Of a stretch of DNA of 64,000 nucleotides, positions 28,710-37,640 are shown in pieces (position 1 is the first letter of the stretch; every line of letters starts with the position of its first letter). The translations under genes and the position numbers were made by a program. Below the pieces are notes generated by a model. The model did no database searches and was not told where the DNA came from. It saw nothing but the letters and a program-made list of their open reading frames with translations. Source of the DNA: Psychrobacter raelei (GTDB taxonomy: Bacteria > Pseudomonadota > Gammaproteobacteria > Pseudomonadales > Moraxellaceae); NCBI RefSeq assembly GCF_022631235.3, contig NZ_CP093310.2, positions 2,976,001 to 3,040,000 of the forward strand, written 5' to 3'.

Positions 28710-29084
28710 TTATGAAAAAGGATTGTCTACTTCCTTGCTATTTTGCGTCTGCTCACTTACAAAACTTTGGGATTTTGAAATTGGCTCAAGCTCGCCTGTT
28801 GACTGAGCCGCTTGTAGCTCACTGACGATATCAGAAAACAGGGTTTGTAATCGCATGGCTTGGCTTAAACCCTCTGGCGTCTTTTGAATATCTATATCAC
28901 CATAGACGATGATTTTATCGGTCTGGTTTTCAAATATTAATGAGCCAATTTGCAAGCTTTGATGGTCATTTTGATAAGGAGCAAAGGCTGGCTTTATACG
29001 TTGATCAGCTTGACTCATTGGGTCTTTGGTCTGTGTTTGCTCAATATTTTGTTCGGTATTTATGGCACTGTCTGGCTGCGTCAT
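28710..29084 (-). CDS. hypothetical protein, 124 aa
   Basis: Not recognised. The N-terminal 35 residues and C-terminal 30 residues are polar, Gln/Ser/Thr-rich and probably disordered. The central part (about 42-95, LQIGSLIFENQTDKIIVYGDIDIQKTPEGLSQAMRLQTLFSDIVSELQ) looks like a small folded alpha/beta unit. There is no signal peptide or membrane segment. It lies 43 bp downstream of the secreted endonuclease gene on the same strand and is probably co-transcribed with it. The start follows AGGATGCCTTATC, an adequate ribosome site. Confidence 0.7.
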   Translation of the reverse strand: MTQPDSAINTEQNIEQTQTKDPMSQADQRIKPAFAPYQNDHQSLQIGSLIFENQTDKIIVYGDIDIQKTPEGLSQAMRLQTLFSDIVSELQAAQSTGELEPISKSQSFVSEQTQNSKEVDNPFS

Positions 29085-29127
29085 GATAAGGCATCCTATG
29101 TAAAAGAGAGATGGCTACTATAGCGAC

Positions 29128-30171
29128 TTACTTCTTAAAAAAATTATCCACTACCCAGTGTAAAATCTCAATCAAAATAAGATACCACAGCGGCTGTTCT
29201 TGATCGGCTTTCGGGTCGGCTTTTTTTTTGTTGTCATAATCGCCCCTATCACTGACATCACCGAGGCTAATCTCTAACGGCATAGCGGCGGCCTTGGCCT
29301 GTGAACTAATGGCAGGAAAGACATCAATCCCAGAGCGCAGCGCCAACTCATCGACGCTGATAATCTCTACAATGTCACTGTCATCATTGGGTGAGTAGTA
29401 TACTCCCGCTTGCTCAGTCTGCGGCACATATACCGCCTTGAACATATGACTTGGTACCAATATCCGATTATTAATCTGAGTGACCTTTTTACCGGCAAAT
29501 ACCACACCGGTCACCACATACACCTCACCATGCTTTTTGGTTAAATAGCGGGTAACCGATTCAATATTTTTCCAAGAATAACGGTTATTTCTGGGGTCCT
29601 GCGGCACAATATTAGCCAGACTAAAGCTGTCATATTGCTGACTGGTATTGGCCATATCAGCATTCGGGGCTAAATGCCCACGGTCATAGCCTGAATTTTT
29701 GTAATCGGCCAATTGTGCTTGCATGCTATTTGGCAGGCGGCTTTCACTATGAAAACTGTCTTCTCGAGGGATTTGCTCAGCTTGATATAAGCGCTCACGG
29801 GTTAAATGCTCCGCTGACCATAAAGGGGTTCGAGAAGCACCAGAATACAAGGTTGCAAACCCATCGAAGCAAAGCTCCATGCTTTTATTAAGTAGCTTTT
29901 GATTAAGATAATCAGGGGCGGTGACGGCATAGAAGTTTTGTTTGCAGTTATCAAAGCTCCCCGCCCAAGCCCCGGATGACAACAAGACACTAAGAAGTAT
30001 TAGCCCAAGCTTAACGAACAGCGTGGCTACTGACAACGCTGGCTTGTCGTGCTTATAAGTTATCTCTAGGCTGCCAGTTAGCTCTTTGCTAGCACCTGCT
30101 ATTAATCTTATATGGCTTATGTGACTGATATGATTGTGCCACTGTAGAGGCCGCTTATGATGATTTACCAC
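29128..30171 (-). CDS. DNA/RNA non-specific endonuclease (NucA/EndA type), secreted or membrane-anchored
   Basis: The catalytic beta-beta-alpha-metal domain is clear: YDRGHLAPNADM with the DRGH catalytic His, then NIVPQDPRNNRYSWKNIE with the metal-binding Asn. Such enzymes cut single- and double-stranded DNA and RNA with Mg. A hydrophobic export segment (LFVKLGLILLSVLLSSGAWA) ends near residue 70, so the annotated 347-residue start leaves an unusually long 45-residue N-terminal tail. A non-ATG start, such as the TTG codon directly before SVATLFVKL, would give a normal signal peptide. A C-terminal hydrophobic WYLILIEILHWVV segment may anchor it. Nutrient or DNA scavenging is the likely role. 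Confidence 0.85.
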   Translation of the reverse strand: MVNHHKRPLQWHNHISHISHIRLIAGASKELTGSLEITYKHDKPALSVATLFVKLGLILLSVLLSSGAWAGSFDNCKQNFYAVTAPDYLNQKLLNKSMELCFDGFATLYSGASRTPLWSAEHLTRERLYQAEQIPREDSFHSESRLPNSMQAQLADYKNSGYDRGHLAPNADMANTSQQYDSFSLANIVPQDPRNNRYSWKNIESVTRYLTKKHGEVYVVTGVVFAGKKVTQINNRILVPSHMFKAVYVPQTEQAGVYYSPNDDSDIVEIISVDELALRSGIDVFPAISSQAKAAAMPLEISLGDVSDRGDYDNKKKADPKADQEQPLWYLILIEILHWVVDNFFKK

Positions 30172-30397
30172 TGTTAATCTCTACCCTAACTAAATTACGC
30201 CGCTGTATTTAAAGCAATAAGCCAAAAAAACCCACTGTCTTTTCAAGCAGTGACATGCTAGCAATGCCCATCCCAACTGTAAAGAGTTCAAGCAGCATAA
30301 ACGTCACTGAGTGACACTTAGCCTCTTTTTTTTGCGCCCAAACTGCGCCTAAAGCTACATTAATTGCTTGAATTATTATCAAAACCTGTGACTTAGG

Positions 30398-30426
30398 ATG
30401 ACAACTGCCCTGCCTTTAGGTATACT
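30398..30426 (+). promoter_or_regulatory. tRNA-Ser promoter
   Basis: ATGACA at 30398-30403 and TATACT at 30421-30426 are separated by 17 bp and end 15 bp before the mature tRNA. Confidence 0.65.
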
Positions 30427-30441
30427 ATGGGGCTGCAAAAC

Positions 30442-30532
30442 GGTGAAGTGGCTGAGTGGTCGAAAGCGCACGCCTGGAAAGTGTGTATACGTTAATAGCG
30501 TATCGAGGGTTCGAATCCCTCCTTCACCGCCA
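30442..30532 (+). tRNA. tRNA-Ser (anticodon GGA)
   Basis: A 91-nt class II tRNA with encoded CCA. The acceptor stem GGTGAAG (30442-30448) pairs with CTTCACC (30522-30528), followed by discriminator G and CCA. The anticodon loop is CTGGAAA at 30474-30480 with GGA at 30476-30478, decoding UCC/UCU. A long variable arm and the T arm GAGGGTTCGAATCCCTC are present. Confidence 0.97.
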
Positions 30533-30693
30533 TTCTTGTTATTTATGTCCTCATCAGTCGTCTGTTTTTACTCTCCTTATCAGTGTTTGCTCTTTCTATC
30601 TTTTTTTTATAGTGGCACAATGTGATCACAAGCAATCAACTTATGTTCTTTAACCTATTTAAATCAGAACGAACCACTGAAAAGGATTTTTCT

Positions 30694-31980
30694 ATGCACG
30701 CAACCAAAGCGCTTAATGCCTTAAAGCTTTTTTCTCCTAATAGCATACAACATGCCGGCTACCTAGCTGTTGCCAAGACCCGTGCCAAAGCTTTACATGC
30801 CTTTGCAGTGGTCGCTCCCATTCCAAGACCTCAATTATTTATCGGCGAACAGTCCTGTTATGAGCTGTGCGACTTGATGATTAATGAAGGCGCTACCAAT
30901 GTACTAATCGTCACTGATGCGGTATTAAACCAGTTGGGTGTTCCCGAAAAAGTCACTACTTATTTAGAAGATAAACGCGTCAGCTATCATTTGTTTGATG
31001 GTATTACGCCAGACCCTACCTTTAGCGTGGTAGAAGAAGGGTTGCGCCACTCTGTGGACAATCACTGTGACGCCATTTTAGCCATCGGCGGTGGCTCGGT
31101 TATCGATGCCTCAAAAATTATTGCGATGAGTCAGGCCACCAAGCGCAAACCTCAACAATTAATGGGGTTATTAAAAGCCTCTAAATGCATGCCTTTATAT
31201 TGTATCCCCACCACAGCAGGTACCGGTTCTGAGGCAACATTAGGCGCGGTAATTTCAGATGACAAGACTCACCAAAAGTCTTTATCCATTGATCCACGCA
31301 TGGTACCTCTAGCCTCAGCGGTAGACCCTGTGATTATGAAAGGCATGCCGCCCCACATTACTGCCGATACCGGTATTGATGTGCTAACCCATGCTTTAGA
31401 GGCGTGGATGAGTGCCAATGCCAGCAGTGAGACTGACTACTATGCCGCCTCTGCCACTAGAACGGTGATGCAGTATCTGCCGCAAGCTTATAAAGATGGC
31501 TCGGATCTAAAGGCTCGAGAAGAGATGGGTGTGGCTGCGCACTACGGCGGTATTGCTTTTAATAAGGCCGGCTTGGGATATGTTCACGCCATCGCTCACC
31601 AGTTAGGGGCGTTCTATGGTATTCCTCATGGCCGTGCTAACGCCATCGTATTACCGCATATCTTAGAAGTTAACCGAAAGGTATCACAGCACAGATTGGC
31701 GGCCTTGGCCAAAAAAGTAGGGATTTTAGGGGCAGCTGATACCCATGCTGAAGACAGCGAGCTGACTGACCATTTGATTGCTAAAGTGAAAGCCTTAATT
31801 GCTTCTCTAAACATCGATGTCACGGTTAAAGGTATTAATCCGGCTGACTTTAAAAAGATGGCCAAAGCCGCTGCCAAAGAAGTCAGTGATACTTATGCGG
31901 TGCCAAGATATCTGACCTCAGCACAGATTATTGATATTTTAAATGACATCAAGGCCGAAAGCGACGCGCTTGCCAAATAA
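30694..31980 (+). CDS. iron-containing (class III) alcohol dehydrogenase
   Basis: A 428-residue NAD(P)-dependent oxidoreductase. The nucleotide-binding GGGSVIDASKI is near residue 140, and TAGTGSEATLGAVI follows. Metal ligands are visible as Asp (TGIDVLTHALEAW) and the histidines of GYVHAIAHQLGAFYGIPHGRANAIVLPH. The family oxidises or reduces primary alcohols and related carbonyl compounds; the substrate cannot be assigned. The start at 30694 is chosen for AAAGGA at 30681-30686; an in-frame ATG at 30622 would add 24 unconserved residues. It is convergent with the LysR gene across a shared terminator. Confidence 0.92.
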   Translation: MHATKALNALKLFSPNSIQHAGYLAVAKTRAKALHAFAVVAPIPRPQLFIGEQSCYELCDLMINEGATNVLIVTDAVLNQLGVPEKVTTYLEDKRVSYHLFDGITPDPTFSVVEEGLRHSVDNHCDAILAIGGGSVIDASKIIAMSQATKRKPQQLMGLLKASKCMPLYCIPTTAGTGSEATLGAVISDDKTHQKSLSIDPRMVPLASAVDPVIMKGMPPHITADTGIDVLTHALEAWMSANASSETDYYAASATRTVMQYLPQAYKDGSDLKAREEMGVAAHYGGIAFNKAGLGYVHAIAHQLGAFYGIPHGRANAIVLPHILEVNRKVSQHRLAALAKKVGILGAADTHAEDSELTDHLIAKVKALIASLNIDVTVKGINPADFKKMAKAAAKEVSDTYAVPRYLTSAQIIDILNDIKAESDALAK

Positions 31981-32030
31981 GCCTTAACTGCGCTTATCTG
32001 CTACTGATATGCTGGTATATAATGACATAC

Positions 32031-32060
32031 AAAGCCCTTCACTTTTGTGAGGGGCTTTTT
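32031..32060. terminator. bidirectional terminator
   Basis: AAAGCCCTTCAC pairs with GTGAGGGGCTTT around a TTTT loop (one G-T wobble), with a T-run to the right and A residues to the left. It serves the alcohol dehydrogenase and the convergent LysR gene. Confidence 0.88.
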
Positions 32061-32075
32061 GTTTGGCTAACGCTT

Positions 32076-32990
32076 TTAGGTTATATATTTATCCCAATAA
32101 GGGTCATCGCCAATTGTTTCAATAATATAGTCAATAAGCAATCGGCAGCGCTTGGATAAAAATCTATTCTCAGGATAAACCGCATAAGCATTTAAAGTAG
32201 GTAGCTCAAAGTCTGCCATAACGGGGATAAGTTTACCCTCTGCCAAGCTTTGATAGGCAATAAAGGTGGGCATATAAGCAATACCATAGCCTTTAATTGC
32301 CATGTCTAGTAAGAAATTACCGTTATTTGCCTTAATTCTAGACTGAGTCTCAATCTTATGATGCTGTCCTGAAGCATCAATGAGATCTATTTCTCCTTGC
32401 TTACTTTGTAGCCCATATTGCAAAAATGCGTGCTGCTTTAAATCTGCAATAGTCTGTGGCATGCCCGCTCGCGCTATATAATCAGGACTGGCACACAGCA
32501 CACGCCGAATCACAGTTAGCCGCTTGGCTTGATAAGAAGAGTCTTTAAGCTCACCGATACGAATGGCCATTTCATACCCCTCTTCTACCAAATCAATATG
32601 CCGGTCAGAGAAATCAAGCTCAAAGTTTAGCTGCGGATGCTGCTGTGCATAATTGTGGATAATGTCATTTAGATGCATCAGCCCAAAAGACAACGGAGCG
32701 GTCATTCGCATGGTGCCTTCTATCTGCGAAGCCACACCACTGATTTGTTCATTAAGCACCTCAATTTCACTAAGAATGCTACATGCCTGTTGGTAGTATT
32801 TCTGCCCTGCCTCAGTCACCGTAGAGCGACGGGTGGTGCGGCTAATCAGCTGTGTATTTAAGCTGGTCTCAAGCTCCTTTAAGCGGCGACTTACGGCAGA
32901 CTTAGCAATGTCTAGTTGCTCCGATGCTTTAGTAATGCTGCCAGATTCCACGATACGTACGAATAATGCCATATCTTCTAATTGACCCAT
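32076..32990 (-). CDS. LysR-family transcriptional regulator
   Basis: A 304-residue regulator. The N-terminal winged helix-turn-helix (about 1-60) is typical: LEDMALFVRIVESGSITKASEQLDIAKSAVSRRLKELE, followed by RTTRRSTVTEAGQKYY. The effector-binding domain runs from about residue 90 to the end and belongs to the DsdC/CrgA-like subgroup, judged from the DFSDRHIDLVEEGYEMAIRIGEL block. It is divergent from doxX with 165 bp between, the classical arrangement for a LysR regulator and its target. Its effector is unknown; neighbouring genes suggest a quinone, electrophile or aldehyde signal. Confidence 0.9.
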   Translation of the reverse strand: MGQLEDMALFVRIVESGSITKASEQLDIAKSAVSRRLKELETSLNTQLISRTTRRSTVTEAGQKYYQQACSILSEIEVLNEQISGVASQIEGTMRMTAPLSFGLMHLNDIIHNYAQQHPQLNFELDFSDRHIDLVEEGYEMAIRIGELKDSSYQAKRLTVIRRVLCASPDYIARAGMPQTIADLKQHAFLQYGLQSKQGEIDLIDASGQHHKIETQSRIKANNGNFLLDMAIKGYGIAYMPTFIAYQSLAEGKLIPVMADFELPTLNAYAVYPENRFLSKRCRLLIDYIIETIGDDPYWDKYIT

Positions 32991-33034
32991 CTTTACTCCA
33001 AAGTCAGTATCAAAAAAATCTGCTCAATTGTATT

Positions 33035-33051
33035 GTTCTTTATAAAAGAAC
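33035..33051. promoter_or_regulatory. palindrome in the LysR/doxX divergent promoter region
   Basis: GTTCTTT-ATA-AAAGAAC is a perfect 7-3-7 palindrome midway between the divergent lysR and doxX starts. It is a candidate LysR operator; the assignment is inferred from position. Confidence 0.5.
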
Positions 33052-33155
33052 TATAATTTGCAATTATTAGGGTTTACATAAGTTTAGTCAACAATTAAAA
33101 TATTGCCATTACTTAATAACATTACACAAAACTCTCTCTTTTTAAGGAATTACTT

Positions 33156-33563
33156 ATGAACCAGCTACAAAACATCAGTGCTCCAGTTGGCCGCTTCTTA
33201 TTAGTTGCGATCTTCATCTACTCAGGTATCGGTAAAATCACCGGTTATGCAGCCACACAAGGCTACATGGAAGCCATGGGCGTTCCAGGTTTTATGCTAC
33301 CTTTAGTGATTATCTTAGAAGTATTGGGCGGTATTGCTATTTTATTTGGATTCAAGGCGCGTTGGATTGCTCTATTAATGGCAGGCTTTAGCATTCTATC
33401 TGCGTTAATCTTCCACCCATTTAGTGATCCTGAGCAACAAAACAACTTCTTGAAAAACTTTGCAATGGCTGGTGGTTTCTTAATGATCTTCTCACACGGT
33501 CCAGGTGCATTCTCTTTTGACGAAGGTATTGACGGTACTCGCACTCAAAAAAGTGTACGATAA
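33156..33563 (+). CDS. DoxX family membrane protein
   Basis: A 135-residue inner-membrane protein with four predicted transmembrane helices. The family patterns GRFLLVAIFIYSGIGKITGYAATQGYME and LLVIILEVLGG-type (here LVIILEVLGGIAILFGFKARW) are present. DoxX-type proteins are associated with quinone or thiol redox functions, but this one's activity is unknown. TTAAGGAATTACTT at 33141-33154 is a strong ribosome site. It is divergent from the LysR regulator and is probably its primary target. Confidence 0.88.
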   Translation: MNQLQNISAPVGRFLLVAIFIYSGIGKITGYAATQGYMEAMGVPGFMLPLVIILEVLGGIAILFGFKARWIALLMAGFSILSALIFHPFSDPEQQNNFLKNFAMAGGFLMIFSHGPGAFSFDEGIDGTRTQKSVR

Positions 33564-33617
33564 GGCCAGCTTTATTTAGCGTAAAATATCCTTATTTTGA
33601 ACCAAGTTTTTAATCGA

Positions 33618-33650
33618 GGGTGTATTGAATAGATGTTCAATACACCCTTT
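33618..33650 (+). terminator. terminator of doxX
   Basis: GGGTGTATTGAA at 33618-33629 pairs perfectly with TTCAATACACCC at 33636-33647, followed by TTT. Confidence 0.8.
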
Positions 33651-34106
33651 ACTATTAGAGTAATTAACCTGTTAAAAAACCTAAGCCATAGCTTAAGTTG
33701 ATGCCTACTCTATCAAGCAGCACACAAGAGTGCTTATGACTTAACCCCTGCTCAAATATAAAAAACCATAATAAAAGTAGGGATTATCATTTATTAGCAG
33801 TGGATGCAAAACGTTTAAGCTTTTAACTGAAACACAACCCAAAAGCTCATAGTCATATAGCATAATTAAATCACGGTAATAAGCTTGATACAGACCAAAT
33901 TCGTGAATTTTGTATAGTTTTTATACTTCACTGAGTTGAGCCAGTAACAGGTTTATTTTTTTATCTAAAAGTATATTTATCATCCCATTGTTTAATTAAT
34001 TTTTATAAAGATGGCTATAAATGGGCAGCCAGACAATAGGCTATCTGATTGATTATAAAATAATAATGATTATATTGTGGATGAGTTACATTGGGAGAAT
34101 TTCATC
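33651..34106 (+). other. AT-rich intergenic region before the FMN reductase gene
   Basis: About 450 bp with no gene. A small palindrome AAATTC-GT-GAATTT lies at 33897-33910 and could be an operator for the following reductase gene. No clear promoter pair was identified. Confidence 0.4.
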
Positions 34107-34652
34107 ATGGATAACACAAAAAAACTTGGCCTAATCATTGGCAGTTTGCGCAAAGACTCTATCAACCGTATGGTAGCTGAATATATCGTATCTCAGCTTC
34201 CTGAAAATATAGAGGTCGAAGAGATCGAGATTGCACAACTGCCTTTATACAATCAAGATTATGACAAACAAACCATCGAAAGCTACGATCAGGTCCGTCA
34301 AAAAATCAAAGAAGTGGATACGGTGTTAATCGTGACGCCAGAGCACAATCGCACCTTACCTGCTGCCCTAAAAAACGTGATAGATATTGCCTCACGTCCT
34401 CATGGCGACAGCGCTTGGAGTGGTAAAAAAGTAGCTGTGGTTACCGCGTCACCAGGCACTTATGGTGGAAGAGAATGTGGGCTTGATGTGCGCAAATCGA
34501 TGCAAGCTTTGTCAGCCAAAGTGATGATTGCCCCTGAGGTCTATTTGAGTCATGCCTCTGACAGTATTGAAGATGGCAAAGTTAGTAACGAAAAAACTCA
34601 ACAGTATTTAACTAAATTCGCCGATGCACTAGTCCAATTTATAGAAGAATAA
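34107..34652 (+). CDS. NAD(P)H-dependent FMN reductase family protein
   Basis: A 181-residue flavodoxin-fold reductase. The phosphate-binding loop GSLRKDSINRM is near residue 12 and the conserved TPEHNRTLPAALKNVIDIASRP lies near residue 80, followed by VAVVTASPGTYGG. Such enzymes reduce FMN, quinones or azo compounds. The start at 34107 is preferred over 34077 because GGGAG lies at 34093-34097 and the protein fold begins there. The next gene starts one base after its stop, so the two form an operon. Confidence 0.9.
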   Translation: MDNTKKLGLIIGSLRKDSINRMVAEYIVSQLPENIEVEEIEIAQLPLYNQDYDKQTIESYDQVRQKIKEVDTVLIVTPEHNRTLPAALKNVIDIASRPHGDSAWSGKKVAVVTASPGTYGGRECGLDVRKSMQALSAKVMIAPEVYLSHASDSIEDGKVSNEKTQQYLTKFADALVQFIEE

Positions 34653-34653
34653 T

Positions 34654-35421
34654 ATGAGTAATCAAAATATTGACGATAGAAAAGACGAAAGCAATAAGAT
34701 TGAAAAACCCAAGTCAACAGGCGGTGGTTTTTGGAAGCGCTTTGAGGCGGCAATCTTATTAACCTTAGTGGGCGGCGCAATTGATACCATTGGTTTTATC
34801 GCCTTACTTGGCTTCTTTACCAACCACGTCACAGGAAACTTAGTGATGGCTGGTGGTGGACTGGTCAAAGGTGGCGATGATCTTTGGATTAAACTTGGGG
34901 CCTTACCGGTATTTATTATTACCGTCATGTTCACTCAGCGTTATATCACCAGAAGATCGGCTGATAAGCCTATTTTAAGCGAACTTTTATTTGCAGAAGT
35001 GTTGTTTTTAACGGCCTTTATGGTTTCAGCACTGATGTTCGGTCCTTTCGAAGACCCAGGTGCTATTGACTTAGCCATTACTGGTTTCTTAGGTCTGATG
35101 GCCTTCGCTATTCGTAACACAGCGGGTAAGACGGTCATGGGTAAAGTACGTCCGACACTACTGATGACGGGTAATACCACACAGTTGGGTATCGATTTAT
35201 CAGATTATTTCTTTGACCGTAATCGCTGCAACATGGAAAGCTTAAAGCACAGTGCGGCTATTGTTTTCTTCTTTGCCTTTGGTGCATTAATTGGTACTTT
35301 GCTCTATATGAAGATTGGTTTTTGGTCGATTGCGCCATTTATCCTGCCTGTGTTTTATTTGGCCTTTAAATCTCGTGACGAGCAATATCTGGTACAACAA
35401 AACATGTCAGCTAAGTCTTGA
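34654..35421 (+). CDS. YoaK/DUF1275 family membrane protein
   Basis: A 255-residue inner-membrane protein with about six predicted helices. The DUF1275 signature is present: GGAIDTIGFIALLGFFTNHVTGNLVMAG near residue 40 and FAIRNTAGKTVMGKVRPTLLMTGNTTQLG near residue 150. The N-terminal 25 residues are polar and charged. The function is unknown. It is translated immediately after the FMN reductase (stop and start one base apart) and its ribosome site would lie inside that gene. Confidence 0.9.
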   Translation: MSNQNIDDRKDESNKIEKPKSTGGGFWKRFEAAILLTLVGGAIDTIGFIALLGFFTNHVTGNLVMAGGGLVKGGDDLWIKLGALPVFIITVMFTQRYITRRSADKPILSELLFAEVLFLTAFMVSALMFGPFEDPGAIDLAITGFLGLMAFAIRNTAGKTVMGKVRPTLLMTGNTTQLGIDLSDYFFDRNRCNMESLKHSAAIVFFFAFGALIGTLLYMKIGFWSIAPFILPVFYLAFKSRDEQYLVQQNMSAKS

Positions 35422-35454
35422 TTGCAGCATGCTATACCCGAATAACAAACACAT

Positions 35455-35480
35455 AGAACACCTTCGGGTGTTCTTTTTAT
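35455..35480 (+). terminator. terminator after the DUF1275 gene
   Basis: AGAACACC-TTCG-GGTGTTCT at 35455-35474 with a stable UUCG tetraloop, followed by TTTT. Confidence 0.92.
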
Positions 35481-35818
35481 TTATATCATAATCATAATCA
35501 TCTTCCATGCAATCTATCTGATATCTGGCACTCAGTTCATTTTTCATTGTTATCCTTTTTGATTGTGTTACTCCAAATTCAAGTTAAATACAATACTTAC
35601 AAAGCAAGTACCAAACAATACTAAGTCAATAAAGTGATTTTATAAGGTAATGGTATTCTTTAATTGTATCGATACTACTTAGTTCTAATAACATTACGAT
35701 TAACTTAATGAAGACAACATTATTAATGTGCTGAGGGATAAGAACAAGGCATTGATAATACAACTTAATCTAGACTCACTTTTACGACTATAAACCGACT
35801 AAAAAAAAGGATCAAAGT
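35481..35818 (+). promoter_or_regulatory. isochorismatase-like gene upstream region
   Basis: A 338-bp AT-rich region without a gene. It contains GTATCGATAC, a 10-bp palindrome at about 35667-35676, and the 12-mer TAATAACATTAC at 35686-35697, which also occurs at 33114-33125 before doxX. These may be sites for a shared regulator. Confidence 0.4.
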
Positions 35819-36493
35819 ATGTTTAAGCCAAAAAAAACAAAACTTAAAACTGATGACAATCTTTATAAACGTCTTTCTGTAGATGACGCTGTGGTCTTAT
35901 TTGTAGACCATCAAACTGGCCTTCAGACCCTATGCCGAGACATGCCAGCTGATGAATTCAAAAAAAACGTGTTGGCTATGGGCAAAATTGCTAAATACTT
36001 TGATTTACCAGTGGTAATGACTACCAGCTTTGAGCAAGGTCCTAATGGTCCAATGATGCCAGAGTTAAAAGAGATGTTTAAAGATGCAGCTTACATTGCT
36101 CGTCCTGGTGAAATTAACGCTTGGGATAATGCAGACTTTGTTAAAGCAGTTAAGAAAACTGGCCGTAAACAAATCATTATTGCCGGTATCGTAACGGAAG
36201 TTTGTGTGGCATTCCCAGTATTATCTGCTCTGGCTGAAGGCTATGAGGTGTTCGTAGTTACAGATGCTTCAGGCACCTTTAATGATATGAGCCGTAACGC
36301 CGCTTGGTTACGTATGCAGCAAGAAGGCGCTCAGTTATTGACTTGGTTTGCTATGTCGAACGAATTACGTCGTGACTGGCGTGAAGATATGGAAGGCTAT
36401 CTAAATCTGTTCTATGAGATCAGTACAGAGTATGCCCCCTTGGTAGATAGCTACAATGCGGTTAAAAATGCCAATCCAAAAGATCTACTGTAA
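35819..36493 (+). CDS. isochorismatase-family hydrolase
   Basis: A 224-residue cysteine hydrolase. The catalytic triad pattern is present: Asp in VVLFVDHQTGLQ near residue 26, Lys in FVKAVKKTGRKQ, and Cys in IVTEVCVAFPVLSALAEGYEVFVVTDASGT near residue 128. Family members hydrolyse isochorismate, nicotinamide or related amides; the substrate is unknown. It resembles the YcaC-like group. AAAAAAAGGATC at 35802-35813 is a good ribosome site. It is a single gene ending at a terminator, among other redox-related genes. Confidence 0.9.
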   Translation: MFKPKKTKLKTDDNLYKRLSVDDAVVLFVDHQTGLQTLCRDMPADEFKKNVLAMGKIAKYFDLPVVMTTSFEQGPNGPMMPELKEMFKDAAYIARPGEINAWDNADFVKAVKKTGRKQIIIAGIVTEVCVAFPVLSALAEGYEVFVVTDASGTFNDMSRNAAWLRMQQEGAQLLTWFAMSNELRRDWREDMEGYLNLFYEISTEYAPLVDSYNAVKNANPKDLL

Positions 36494-36908
36494 TAATTGA
36501 TCACCTAAGATCGCAGCAGTTTTCTAAGATAAGGTCGGCTTTGTTATATTTGTTTATGCTAACTAGGTTATCATTTATCTGCTAAACCGCTGGTAGCTTA
36601 TGTGGCAGCTTATAGTAATGTCATTAGTAAGCCTTATTTTCGACATCCCATTTAGCCTGTGGCTATTTGGGATGTTTTTTATAGACAGCCAGCAAGTAAG
36701 TTAGTTAAAAGTAAGTTAGTTAAAAAATGCCAGAATAAGAGACACCAGCATATAAAGTAAAAAATTTAAAGTAAAAAAATGAGCGGCGCTGTGCCACTCA
36801 CTTTATATAAAACGTCATTGAGATGAGGCGTATTTAAATCATTCGCTCTGCTGATCACACTTTGCTTTACAGGTCATTTAAATCGGCTCAATTGACAGAT
36901 AACTTAAC
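36494..36908. other. intergenic region with terminator and 15-bp tandem duplication
   Basis: A 415-bp region between convergent genes. It holds the isochorismatase terminator and a perfect 15-bp tandem duplication (AAGTAAGTTAGTTAA at 36694-36708 and 36709-36723). No gene is seen. Confidence 0.5.
36643..36682 (+). terminator. terminator of the isochorismatase-like gene
   Basis: ACATCCCA at 36643-36650 pairs with TGGGATGT at 36668-36675, with an inner AGCC/GGCT stem, followed by a T-run. Confidence 0.88.
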
Positions 36909-37235
36909 CTATGGCGTAGCGTTATGAAATACTGAGTTGTCTTGATATTGAGGGTGCTTATCAATGTAAGCTTTGATAAAGGGACAAATAGGCTTTACAC
37001 GCAGCTTATTTTCAGCGGCATAATCTAGTAAATATTTGGCCAAAAATCCCGCAATGCCACGGCCGCCGAGCTCTTTTGGCACTTCTGTATGCAAATAGGC
37101 AATACCAGGCTCACCAGCACTTGTCGTAAAGAAATCATAATCTTCAAATGCCACATAGCCATCTACATGGATTTCAAATTTTTTGGCTTCTTTATTATCG
37201 ATAACTTCGTAACTTGGTTTTTGATTGTCCGTCAT
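36909..37235 (-). CDS. GCN5-related N-acetyltransferase, short YjdJ/GNAT14 type
   Basis: A 108-residue protein of the short GNAT group (PF14542-like). The core is KFEIHVDGYVAFEDYDF, followed by IAYLHTEVPKELGGRGIAGFLAKYLLDYAAENKLRVKPICPFIKAYIDKHPQYQ, where GGRGIA is the acetyl-CoA phosphate-binding loop. The acceptor is unknown. AGAGAGAATCG lies upstream on the minus strand as the ribosome site. It is divergent from the first pirin gene. Confidence 0.9.
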   Translation of the reverse strand: MTDNQKPSYEVIDNKEAKKFEIHVDGYVAFEDYDFFTTSAGEPGIAYLHTEVPKELGGRGIAGFLAKYLLDYAAENKLRVKPICPFIKAYIDKHPQYQDNSVFHNATP

Positions 37236-37640
37236 AACGATTCTCTCTTTTTATTAAATTTAACTTGTGCCAAAAATCGACCAAAAACCGATTCATGTCA
37301 ACAGCAACATGAACAGCCCCGTCAAATAGCATTGACTAGTGATGATACTCACTAGCAAAGCAAGCGTCTAGTTATACTGTGTATTAACTGTATCATTTGC
37401 TTAACCAAATCTTCAGGATTGGGTCATATATTTAACCCACTACCCCTTAATTAAGCCGCCATTCTAGGCAACTTTGATTGATTTTGGTAAAAATAAATTG
37501 TCCTGACTTGAATTATTTTTCAAAGATACTATTATGTAGTCATATTAAATTTATATCTGACTTTATTAAGATAGCTTAATAAAACTTAAACAGTGCTTAT
37601 AAAATAATTAAATAACATATTACTGACATAAGGGGCAGGT
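37236..37640. promoter_or_regulatory. divergent region upstream of the GNAT and first pirin genes
   Basis: A 405-bp region with two perfect inverted repeats: CTAGTGA-N6-TCACTAG at 37336-37355 and TTTATTAAG-ATAG-CTTAATAAA at 37562-37583. The second is 58 bp before the pirin start and could be an operator. AATAACATATTAC near 37611-37623 resembles the doxX-upstream 12-mer. No gene is seen. Confidence 0.45.

Noticed and set aside
30622..30693. N-terminal extension of the alcohol dehydrogenase from the ATG at 30622
   Set aside because: The internal ATG at 30694 has a strong ribosome site and fits the family start.
30442..30700. Integrated element at the tRNA-Ser gene
   Set aside because: No integrase, no direct repeat of the tRNA 3' end and no composition change downstream were seen.
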